DNA from: Candidatus Adiutrix sp.
GTDB taxonomy: Bacteria; Desulfobacterota; Desulfarculia; Adiutricales; Adiutricaceae
NCBI GenBank assembly: GCA_031285975.1
Contig: JAITVE010000139.1
Coordinates: 1 to 6,250, forward strand
DNA length: 6,250 nucleotides
Reading direction: 5' to 3'
The position numbers were made by a program, and so were the translations under genes. Every line of letters starts with the position of its first letter. Position 1 is the first letter of the stretch. The notes under the pieces were generated by a model, which was not told where the DNA came from, did not search any database, and worked only from the letters and a program-made list of their open reading frames with translations. Below are positions 1-6,145 of the stretch, piece by piece.

Positions 1-17
1 CCCTCTTAAGCGGGGTT

Positions 18-32
18 TGGGGCAGAGCCCCA
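18..32. repeat. Small perfect hairpin downstream of pgaD
   Basis: A perfect 6-bp stem with a 3-nt loop (TGGGGC-AGA-GCCCCA) begins about 29 nt past the pgaD stop codon. It could end the minus-strand transcript, but no T-tract follows it on either strand, so a Rho-independent terminator is only weakly supported. The neighbouring GC-rich wording (a CCCC-type run beside the stem) resembles small extragenic palindromic repeats scattered through many GC-rich genomes. Whether it is a multi-copy repeat here cannot be judged from one window. Confidence 0.35.
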
Positions 33-60
33 TACTAAACAATCGCCGCGAAGCCACGCC

Positions 61-483
61 TTATTCTTCTTCCCAACGCTGAAACTCCACCACCTCCCCG
101 TATTCATCAAAAAAGAAGCGAACCTCCTTCGCCTCGCGCAGCCGACAAAGCTCGTCAATCCGAAACGGCGACGCAGCGGCAATTTCCTCCAAACTCAAGG
201 GCGGCGCAGCGCCTCCCCTTTTGTCACGCCCGCCGCCAAACCGCAGCCGGTTATACTGCGCCCAGGCGAACAAACTGAAACCGCCGCCAAAAATATACGG
301 CAAATACTCCCCGGCCAGAACAAAAAACTGCTCAGGATGCTCCCAAGCCCCCGCTGCCAACGGCTGGGCCAAATACACCAGCCCCCCGAAAAAAATCAGC
401 GGCAAAGAAAAGGACAAAAGGATATCACCCCGGCTGCGGGCCTCCCGCCGGTTGATGATGATTTTCTGAGGGTCGAGTATCAT
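61..483 (-). CDS. pgaD: PgaD, inner-membrane subunit of the PNAG synthase
   Basis: This 140-residue protein matches the size of PgaD (E. coli about 137 aa). Two hydrophobic segments (about residues 22-41 and 60-76) are followed by a WAQYNRLRF motif at 74-82. It corresponds to WALYNKLRF in E. coli PgaD, where the Asn and the adjacent basic residue are linked to c-di-GMP response; here they are N78 and R79. The cytoplasmic tail (LSLEEIAAA..., ...VRFFFDEYGEVVEF) also follows the family pattern. PgaD joins PgaC in the inner membrane to polymerise and translocate PNAG. The ATG overlaps the hicB stop in an ATGA (480-483), with a GCGGGAA-like ribosome site inside the hicB end, so translation is probably coupled to hicB. 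It is oddly separated from pgaC by hicAB. The gene looks intact. Confidence 0.9.
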   Translation of the reverse strand: MILDPQKIIINRREARSRGDILLSFSLPLIFFGGLVYLAQPLAAGAWEHPEQFFVLAGEYLPYIFGGGFSLFAWAQYNRLRFGGGRDKRGGAAPPLSLEEIAAASPFRIDELCRLREAKEVRFFFDEYGEVVEFQRWEEE

Positions 484-845
484 AACAAATTCCCGCTTTC
501 CCCCAACATGGCATTCACAAGCCTGTTCAGGCTGACTCCCGCTTCGGCGGATTTTATGATCAAATGTTTGTGCAGTTCCGGGGTGGTGCGGACGACGAAT
601 TTCCCGGAATATTTGCGCAGAGACAGCGGCTCGGGCAGGGCCTCGTTGTCGTTCCGCATATCATCGACGGTTTCCATCACCAGGGAGACGATGCCCTTCA
701 AAGCTTTCCCTTGGTCTTCGGCCAGCCAGGAGAGCGACGGAAACTCCGCGCACAGGCCGACAAACTCCCGATCTTCGTCAGACCACACCACCCGGTAGGC
801 ATATTGCTGGGCCAGGGGGGGCAAGGCGGCGTTTTTCTTTTTCAT
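480..845 (-). CDS. hicB: HicB-family antitoxin with C-terminal ribbon-helix-helix
   Basis: This 121-residue protein has two parts. An N-terminal HicB-like domain (about 14-70: YRVVWSDED, FVGLCAEFPSLSW, then an amphipathic helix) is the partially degenerate RNase H-like fold that binds and neutralises HicA. A C-terminal Arc/CopG-type ribbon-helix-helix (about 80-114: GKFVVRTTPELHKHL, AGVSLNRLVNAML) binds DNA. In the family HicB represses its own promoter, alone or with HicA; a dyad at 1123-1142 is a likely target. The ATG overlaps the hicA stop (ATGA, 842-845) and is preceded 4 nt upstream by a strong GAGGGAG ribosome site (850-856). Its stop overlaps the pgaD start in the same way. GC content is lower than in pgaABC, which fits acquisition as a cassette. 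The assignment is by domain pattern. Confidence 0.88.
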   Translation of the reverse strand: MKKKNAALPPLAQQYAYRVVWSDEDREFVGLCAEFPSLSWLAEDQGKALKGIVSLVMETVDDMRNDNEALPEPLSLRKYSGKFVVRTTPELHKHLIIKSAEAGVSLNRLVNAMLGESGNLL

Positions 846-1105
846 TGAGCTCCCTCGCTTTCAGCGGCCATTTTTTCAACGGCGCGCACCACTTGTTTCA
901 CCTGATAGGCTTTGGCCTGGCCGTTTTTACCGCGCTGAATGTTGACTCGCGGGTCGTCCTTCCAGGGCGTTTTGAAGACGGCGTGGCTGCTGCCTTGCTG
1001 CCGGGGCTCCCCGAACATCCGACAGCAAAACGAAAAAAGGTCGTCATAGCGGATATTTTGGGGGGATTTCCGCATTTTCTCAACAAAACCAGCTATGTTT
1101 ACCAT
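842..1105 (-). CDS. hicA: HicA-family mRNA interferase toxin
   Basis: This 87-residue protein has the HicA double-stranded-RNA-binding-like layout: an N-terminal helix, then a strand with QGSSHAVFKTPW (about 37-48), then VNIQRG and a closing helix (AYQVKQVVRAVEKM). H41 is the likely counterpart of the HicA catalytic histidine. It belongs to the variant subgroup reading GSSH.VFKTPW rather than the classical GSHH form. HicA toxins cleave mRNA independently of ribosomes; HicB blocks them. Toxin-first order with a 4-nt overlap to hicB is typical of the family. No strong Shine-Dalgarno is visible, only a GGGG about six nt before the ATG, which may keep the toxin poorly translated relative to the antitoxin. 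Neither gene shows a break. Activity is inferred from family membership. Confidence 0.83.
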   Translation of the reverse strand: MVNIAGFVEKMRKSPQNIRYDDLFSFCCRMFGEPRQQGSSHAVFKTPWKDDPRVNIQRGKNGQAKAYQVKQVVRAVEKMAAESEGAQ

Positions 1106-1122
1106 GAGTGCCCCGCCGCTGA

Positions 1123-1142
1123 TAGTATCAATAACGATACTA
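1123..1142. promoter_or_regulatory. Dyad operator upstream of hicA
   Basis: A perfect 7-bp inverted repeat, TAGTATC and GATACTA, is separated by a 6-nt spacer. It is centred about 27 nt upstream of the hicA ATG and just downstream of the proposed -10 element. Dyads at this place are the usual binding sites of the ribbon-helix-helix domain of HicB-type autorepressors. The surrounding AT-rich stretch stands out from the GC-rich pga genes. Binding by HicB is an inference. Confidence 0.6.
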
Positions 1143-1146
1143 CAAT

Positions 1147-1175
1147 AATGTAAACTGTATACGCCAAAAATTCAA
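1147..1175 (-). promoter_or_regulatory. Putative sigma70-type promoter for hicAB-pgaD
   Basis: On the minus strand TTGAAT (1170-1175) and TACATT (1147-1152) are separated by exactly 17 nt. Each matches its sigma70 consensus at four of six positions. The operator dyad at 1123-1142 would cover the start site, so repressor binding would block it. This lies in the 95-nt gap between the end of the pgaC reading (1201) and hicA. No terminator-like hairpin is visible in the gap, so read-through from pgaABC is also possible. Confidence 0.45.
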
Positions 1176-1200
1176 GCCCAAAGTGCTGACTCGGGAAATG

Positions 1201-1308
1201 TTACGGCACCCCCCGGTCGGTGGTCAGCCAGCGGCCCCGGCGGCCGGGGCGGCTGAAAAAGAGAGCGCGGGGGAAGGCGATGACGGTGACCAGCCAGTTC
1301 AAGTTCCA
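1201..1308 (-). pseudogene. pgaC: C-terminal tail of PgaC in a shifted frame
   Basis: After the pgaC frame closes at 1299-1301, the neighbouring minus-strand frame encodes 35 residues (WNLNWLVTVIAFPRALFF, then GRWLTTDRG) ending at a TAA at 1201-1203. This is the expected end of a PgaC-type synthase: the last hydrophobic segment plus a short basic cytoplasmic tail ending in a DRG-like motif. Adding a single T to the TTT run at 1311-1313 would read YPL-FYW and join the two frames into one 417-residue protein (E. coli PgaC is about 441). The break is therefore a one-base deletion, either in the genome or in the sequence. Confidence 0.8.
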
Positions 1309-2453
1309 ATAAACAGAGGATACCAGATCAGGGAGAACCATGATTTCCAACTGCCGTGGTCGTAGCGGCGGTCGATGAAAAGGCTGACGGCGAACTGCAA
1401 CAGGCAGGTCAGGCCCAGCATCAGGGCGGGCCAGCGCGGCGAAAGGCGGGGGACGGCCGGGTGGCCGGAGACAAAATCCAGGAGCCCGGCCGCGAGCATC
1501 GCCAGCATGGCATAACTCCAAACCAGGCTGAAAAGATATTCCGCGCCAATGCCCCACATGCGGCGCGATTTCCAGCGCCACAGCGGGCGGAAATACCGCT
1601 TCAGGGCCTCCGCGCCTCCCACGGCCCAGCGGAGCCGCTGCCTAAACAGGCCGACCAGGGTTTCGGGCATCAGCACCCAGCACAGGGCGCGGGGCTCGAA
1701 GCGCACGTCCCAGTGGCGCAGTTGCAGCCGCCAGCTTATGTCGATGTCTTCGGTGAGGGTATCCTCGCGCCAGTAGCCCACCTGGTGCAAGGCCCGCCGC
1801 CGGAAGGCGCAGATGACCCCGGAGACGGTGAACACCCGCCCGTAAACCCTCTGGGCCCGTTTCAAAAGCCCGACGATGGCCGAAAATTCCCCCACCTGAA
1901 TGCGCCCCAAAAGGGTGCTGCGGGTGCGGATGCGCGGGTTGCCGGTCACCGCGCCCACGCGGGGGTTGCGGAGGAAATGCTCCATGATCCAGGTGACCGC
2001 GTAATGATCCAGGAGCGCGTCGCCGTCGATGCAAACCAGAAATTCGCCGCGGGCCGCCAGCGCGCCGCTCTTGAGGGCCAAGGCTTTTCCCTGATTTGCC
2101 GCCAGGTGCACCACCCGCAGCCGGGGCAATTGCCGGGCCAAATCGTTGAGGATGTCGCCAGTGCGGTCGGTGGAGCCGTCGTTGACGGCCAGCACTTCAA
2201 AGTTGGGATAATGCAGGTCGGCCAGGGCCCGCAGGGTAGTTTCCGCGTGGGCCGCCTCGTTGTAGCAGGGCACCAGGATGGAGACCAGGGGATACTCGGG
2301 CAGAACCGGGGGCTGGCGGTAGTCGGCACGGCGACATTCATAGCGGAAATAATAAAGCAGCGCCCCGGTCATCCACACATAGGCCATGACCAGGGGATAG
2401 AAAAAGGCGAAGTCCAAAACGTTTTGCCACAGATGTTCGAGCCCGGAAAACAT
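1299..2453 (-). CDS. pgaC: PgaC, PNAG glycosyltransferase (GT2), frameshifted near its C terminus
   Basis: This processive family 2 glycosyltransferase polymerises UDP-GlcNAc into PNAG at the inner membrane. The uninterrupted frame gives 384 residues. An N-terminal membrane segment (about 15-36) precedes the GT2 domain with ILVPCYNEA (59-67), VNDGSTD (90-96), the DxD in IDGDALLD (D143, D145), GNPRIRTRSTLLG (171-183), TEDIDISW (234-241) and the processivity motif QRLRW (272-276). Further membrane segments are about 305-325 and 343-360. All recognisable catalytic motifs are present. The frame then stops at ...WYPLFIGT because one base appears missing at 1310-1313; the true end lies in another frame, to 1201. 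The ATG at 2453 lies 3 nt after the pgaB stop and lacks a good ribosome site, so coupled translation is likely. The product may lack its last membrane segment. Confidence 0.93.
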   Translation of the reverse strand: MFSGLEHLWQNVLDFAFFYPLVMAYVWMTGALLYYFRYECRRADYRQPPVLPEYPLVSILVPCYNEAAHAETTLRALADLHYPNFEVLAVNDGSTDRTGDILNDLARQLPRLRVVHLAANQGKALALKSGALAARGEFLVCIDGDALLDHYAVTWIMEHFLRNPRVGAVTGNPRIRTRSTLLGRIQVGEFSAIVGLLKRAQRVYGRVFTVSGVICAFRRRALHQVGYWREDTLTEDIDISWRLQLRHWDVRFEPRALCWVLMPETLVGLFRQRLRWAVGGAEALKRYFRPLWRWKSRRMWGIGAEYLFSLVWSYAMLAMLAAGLLDFVSGHPAVPRLSPRWPALMLGLTCLLQFAVSLFIDRRYDHGSWKSWFSLIWYPLFIGT

Positions 2454-2456
2454 GAT

Positions 2457-4238
2457 TCACTCGACTGCCGATGGAGTATCTTGCAACGAAAAAACCGGGG
2501 ACAGGGCCCGCAACTCCGGCTCCCCGGCGGCGGAATTTTCGGGAAAATAGCCGTAATGCCCCAGCCCCAGGCGGCGCAAAAAGCGCATCCGCTCCGCCAA
2601 CTCCCGCCCTGCCCCCGGCTCTCCGTCCGCTTGAAATTCAAAGACGACCCGCCGCTCCGCGAACGGAATTTTGCCGACCAGCTTCGCCGCTTTCTCCAAA
2701 TTTTTCCGGCTCTGGTGGAGCGGTGCCAGGACGACGACATAATCATATGCGGCCAAATACGCGTTCACATCCTCCTCCAAACGCGCCCTCCCCTCTACAT
2801 CGTCAATATTCGACAGATCAAGTGCGCGGGCGGTTTTCAGCTTTTTGCTCCAACGCTCGGCGGCGCGGAGCAGTTCCAGGGAAAAATCAATGGGCGTGCG
2901 CGGATTCTCCGGGCCGTCCTGGAAAACAATGCCGTCGATGAGGGCGTGGGCGGTCAAGTCCTCATACGTTTCAAGAGTGCGGCGGCGATGGTCGGGCAAC
3001 GGGGTTTCGCCGTCCCCAGGCCAGTCGAAATCAAGCGGCATCACGGCGTAGACTTCGGCGCCCACGCGGCGGGAAAGCTGCCAGGCCAGGTAATTGAAGA
3101 GGTCGGCCCGCATCGGCAGATGGCGGCCCGGGAAATAGAGGGCCTCGGCCCGGCCGTCGCCGTCCTCGTCGGCATAGGCCCGCAGGTACACGGCGCTGGC
3201 TTTCAGGGCCAGGGCGCGGTCGAAAAGCGCGGAAATATTTTCCTCCTGCTCAAGCAGGTCGGGGTCGTACAGCGCGTCCACATCAACGTGCATCACCCGT
3301 TGCAGGGGCAAGGGCGGCGCGAAGGGCGCGGGGTATTCGGCGTTCAGATTGAGGCGCGAATAGCCGCTGTGGCCCGGACGCAACCCGGCCTCAGCCGCCG
3401 CCACAGCTTCAGGGAAATTCAGGCCGGGGGCGACCATGAGCCGTGGCAGGGTCGCCCCCTCGCTGTAGACGTCCCGCGAGGCGGTGAGGCTGAAACCGGC
3501 CTCCAGCGCGGCCTCCGCGCCCGCGCCGGTGGGCAGGCCGTAGGGCCAGACCGCCAGCCGGGGGCGGCGGCCCGTGCGGCGGGCGATGATGGCCGCGCTG
3601 CGGGCCCAGTCGGCCCGTATGCGGCGGCGGTATTCCGCTGCGGATTCATATGTTCCAGAGTCCGCATCATAGGCGCGGCCCGCGCCCGCCGGTTGACGGA
3701 GCCCCTGGGGATTGCCCGGCTGGCCCCGGTGGAGACGGTGGCTGAAAGAGGCGGCTTCCACCAGCCCGGAGGCCGTCATTTCCCGCAGTTGCCCCCAGGT
3801 CAAAAACTGGGAGCGGGGCAGCCGCCCTTCATCGCCATAGAGAGCCACCCCGCCCGCCGGGCCTTCCAGCAGGCCGGTTTCCACCGCCAGCACGGCCTTA
3901 TAGTTATAGGAGCGCAGGAGCGGATACACCGCCCGGTAAAAGCTGAGGTGGGCCACGTCAAACGTCAGGAGCACGGCTTTGGGCGGGAGGGGACGGCCGC
4001 CGCTGCGGGCTTCCAGCACCTCATCCAGGCCGACGACCCGGTAGCCGTTATGTTTCAACCAGTCGAAGTGGTCGGTCAATTCGGTCAGGGGAATGGAGGG
4101 CACCCCGCCCGGCGCGCCTCCGGGCGCGAGATGCGCCGCGTGATAGGCCAGGGTGACCACGCCCTCCGGCGGCGCGGCCAAGGCCGGGCCGGGCCAGAGG
4201 CATATCAGCAGTATAATGAAGGCGCTCAGCCGATTCAC
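2457..4238 (-). CDS. pgaB: PgaB-like PNAG N-deacetylase / GHL13-domain protein with degenerate metal site
   Basis: This 593-residue periplasmic protein begins at GTG, 16 nt after the pgaA stop, with GGGAG/GGAAG ribosome-site sequence. This start gives a signal peptide (hydrophobic residues about 6-15, likely signal peptidase I cleavage near ALA-A at 22). No proper lipobox is seen, whereas E. coli PgaB is a lipoprotein. Residues about 26-285 are the NodB-type deacetylase domain: LAYH (30-33), WLKHNGYRVVGLDEVL, LTFD (91-94), VWPYG (230-234), LPRLMV. Residues about 313-590 are the PgaB C-terminal hydrolase-like domain: RVMHVDVDALYD, ADEDGDGRAEALYFPGR, DGIVFQD (435-441), GHYGYFPEN (560-568). The usual TFDDG is TFDVA, so the second Asp, a metal ligand, is V95. 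The first metal His of the SHxxxxH motif is F165, while H170 is kept. Deacetylation is therefore doubtful. The C-terminal half is shorter than in E. coli (672 aa in total). Confidence 0.92.
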   Translation of the reverse strand: MNRLSAFIILLICLWPGPALAAPPEGVVTLAYHAAHLAPGGAPGGVPSIPLTELTDHFDWLKHNGYRVVGLDEVLEARSGGRPLPPKAVLLTFDVAHLSFYRAVYPLLRSYNYKAVLAVETGLLEGPAGGVALYGDEGRLPRSQFLTWGQLREMTASGLVEAASFSHRLHRGQPGNPQGLRQPAGAGRAYDADSGTYESAAEYRRRIRADWARSAAIIARRTGRRPRLAVWPYGLPTGAGAEAALEAGFSLTASRDVYSEGATLPRLMVAPGLNFPEAVAAAEAGLRPGHSGYSRLNLNAEYPAPFAPPLPLQRVMHVDVDALYDPDLLEQEENISALFDRALALKASAVYLRAYADEDGDGRAEALYFPGRHLPMRADLFNYLAWQLSRRVGAEVYAVMPLDFDWPGDGETPLPDHRRRTLETYEDLTAHALIDGIVFQDGPENPRTPIDFSLELLRAAERWSKKLKTARALDLSNIDDVEGRARLEEDVNAYLAAYDYVVVLAPLHQSRKNLEKAAKLVGKIPFAERRVVFEFQADGEPGAGRELAERMRFLRRLGLGHYGYFPENSAAGEPELRALSPVFSLQDTPSAVE

Positions 4239-4254
4239 GGAACTTCCACTCCCG

Positions 4255-6145
4255 TCAAAATTTCCAGACAAAATTGATATAGCCGTTAATGTTTTTTTCC
4301 GGTTCGCCGTCATAAACCCGATGGCCGTAACTGGCCCCGTAGGAAGCGGAAAAGCTGTCCGCCCAATCCAAAGACTGGTGGTAGCCCAGCGTCCAAATCG
4401 TTTCCGTGCCGTAATTTTCCTGGCGATAACGGCTGGCGTCCGCTTCCAGGGCATGGCTCAGGGATTTTCCCTCGCCGCGCCACAAAAGGTTGGCGTAGGT
4501 CAGGCCGAGCCCGGCTTCCGCGTCTTTTTTGGGGTTGTAATAGGGGCGGTTGTCGTCTTCGGAATTGCTGGACGTGTAGGCGTTGAGCCGCCCGGTGACT
4601 GTGCGGTGGCCGCCCGCCCAGAGCCGCTGGCTGAAATTGCCGCTGAAGGCCGCGCGCCGGTTGCCGTCGGTAAAATTCATCATCTGCGCGTTGAAATTAA
4701 GGGCGCGGCTTTCGTGCCAATAATAGCCCAGGCCGAGGGAGGCCGAGTCGGCGCGGATGTTGCTGTTGACAGCCCGCAGGGGGGCGGCGCGGCTATTTTT
4801 CTGCACCGAAAAAGGGACGCGCCAGTGGTCGCCCGGCTGCCAAAGGCCTTCGAGGCCCGCGCCCAGGCGGCGGCCATTGAGGCGTTCGTCGCGGGCTTCC
4901 AGGCTGAATTCCAGGCCCGGCCCCCGGTATTGGAGCCCGCCCAGGAACATTTCGCGCTCGCCCTCCCCTTCCGCGTAGCGGCCGCTGTCCCAGGCCGAGC
5001 CAATGAACGCCCGCCAATGATAGCCCAGCGGGGGGCTGTAAAGCCGCAGTTCGATATTCGGGTCTTCGGGGTTGGTGGAACTGACCGAGTTGCGGTTGCT
5101 GGTGTGGGCAAAGCCGAAGGAGGCGCGGGCCTCGAATTTCTTGAAAAGTTCCCAGCGCCGCGCCAACTGGCTCACCGCCCGGCTCTGCGCGGCCCAGGGC
5201 CCCAGAGCTTGAATTATCTCGTGGGCCTCGGCCCAGCGGCGCGCATCCATAAGGCTGTGGGCCAGGCGCACAGCCGCGCCCAAATCGTCCGGCGCGTGGA
5301 GCCGCGCCGCGAGCGCGTTTTCCCAAGCCGCGCGGGGCAGCCCCCGGGCTGTTTTGGCGGCGGAGAGCCCGGAAAGCGCGGCCACATTGGCCGGGGCCTG
5401 GGCCAGCATTTCGCTGAAAATGCGCTCCCCCGCAGCCGGTCGGCCCGTATAGATTTCGCTCAAACCGAGGGCGACGCGGGCGTCCGTGCGCTTCCAATCC
5501 CCCGCGCCCCACAGGGCCCGGCCCTCCGGCGGCTCGATGGTTCCCTGCGCATAATTCTTGCGGGCCTGTTCGCGGGCCGCGCCGAGCTCGTCCGCGTCGA
5601 GATGGGCCCAGAAGAGGCCCTTTTCCGCTTCGTACAATTCATCTTCAGACACGGCCAGCCGCCCGGCGGCGTGGCGGTCAACCATCCGCTGATAGAGTTC
5701 AGCCGCCTTCCGCGGTTCGCGGGCCTCAAGAGCCGCTCCGGCGGCGGCTAATATCACGGCATTGGGGGCCGCGGCCCGGCCAGCCGGAACGCTTTCAAAA
5801 GCGGCCACGGCGGTAATTGGGCGGTTCAGGGCCGCCAGCGGGCGGACGGAGGCCAGCCGGGCCCCGCCCAGGCAGCCGTCTCGGCAGTCAGCCCAGGCCC
5901 GAAGCCGCGCCAGGTCGGCCAAGGCTTCTTCCAGCCGCTCGGAACGCCGGGACAGGGCCCCGGTCAGGCTGGTCTGCCCGCCCCAGCGGGCCCCCTTGAG
6001 GGCCGCGTCCCGCTGAATTTCGTTCACGAAATCGGCTGAAATTTCGATGTCATCCCCGAGCCGCTCGCGGGCCAGAACCGGCGCGTTCAGCGCCGCCAGA
6101 ACCTGAATTTCGGCCTCCCGCGCCTTGGAATCATTGGGCGCGGGA
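4255..6145 (-). CDS. pgaA: PgaA, outer-membrane PNAG export porin (3' part; 5' part displaced)
   Basis: PgaA exports partly deacetylated PNAG through a C-terminal beta-barrel; its periplasmic TPR domain binds the polymer and PgaB. From the codon at 6025-6027 to the end are 590 residues: TPR-like helices to about 290, then an aromatic, alternating barrel to a C-terminal WKF whose last Phe suits BAM recognition. Barrel landmarks shared with E. coli PgaA include YSPPLGYHWRAF, RYAEGEGE, VNSNIRADSAS, FTDGNRR, RPYYNPKKDAE, NLLWR, YGT and VYDGEPEKNI. The GTG at 6027 is not a credible start: it lies in mid-TPR, has no signal peptide, and sensible sequence continues upstream (KAREAEIQVLAAL). Coding character ends about 6125-6145. 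Beyond it this frame stays open but is Arg/Pro/His-rich with many A/T third positions, like an antisense shadow. E. coli PgaA has 807 residues, so about a quarter is missing. The gene is probably broken in this assembly. Confidence 0.88.
6116..6145. repeat. 30-bp dyad at the pgaA orientation switch
   Basis: A perfect 9-bp inverted repeat, TCCCGCGCC (6116-6124) and GGCGCGGGA (6137-6145), flanks a 12-nt spacer centred on 6130/6131. It sits exactly where coding passes from the minus strand to the plus strand. The arms encode Ala-Arg-Glu/Asp on both sides (GCG CGG GAG leftward, GCG CGG GAC rightward). It may be a recombination crossover site, a hairpin that promoted a fold-back artefact, or chance in a GC-rich gene. 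No T-tract follows, so it is not a terminator. Confidence 0.55.

Noticed and set aside
1106..1200. Terminator or small RNA between pgaC and hicA
   Set aside because: The only clear dyad is the operator-like repeat. There is no GC-rich stem followed by T residues and no sign of a structured RNA.
1305..1316. Programmed -1 frameshifting in pgaC
   Set aside because: The site CTG TTT ATT is not a recognised slippery heptamer, P-site re-pairing would be poor, and no obvious stimulatory structure follows. A one-base deletion is simpler.
1356..4277. A 973-codon open frame on the plus strand opposite pgaB and pgaC
   Set aside because: It is an antisense shadow. The minus-strand frames carry full PgaB and PgaC motifs, and the plus reading is Gly/Ala/Arg/Gln-rich with no domain. 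GC-rich genes commonly leave the opposite frame open.
4239..4454. A start for pgaB about 216 nt further upstream
   Set aside because: It would overlap the end of pgaA by about 200 nt and bury the signal peptide. The GTG at 4238 has a ribosome site and leads straight into the signal sequence.
4153..5751. A 532-codon open frame on the plus strand opposite pgaA
   Set aside because: It is a shadow of the PgaA porin domain, with no signal peptide, motif or ribosome site.
6025..6027. GTG as the true start of pgaA
   Set aside because: It lies inside the TPR region with no signal peptide, and plausible PgaA sequence continues upstream to about 6140.
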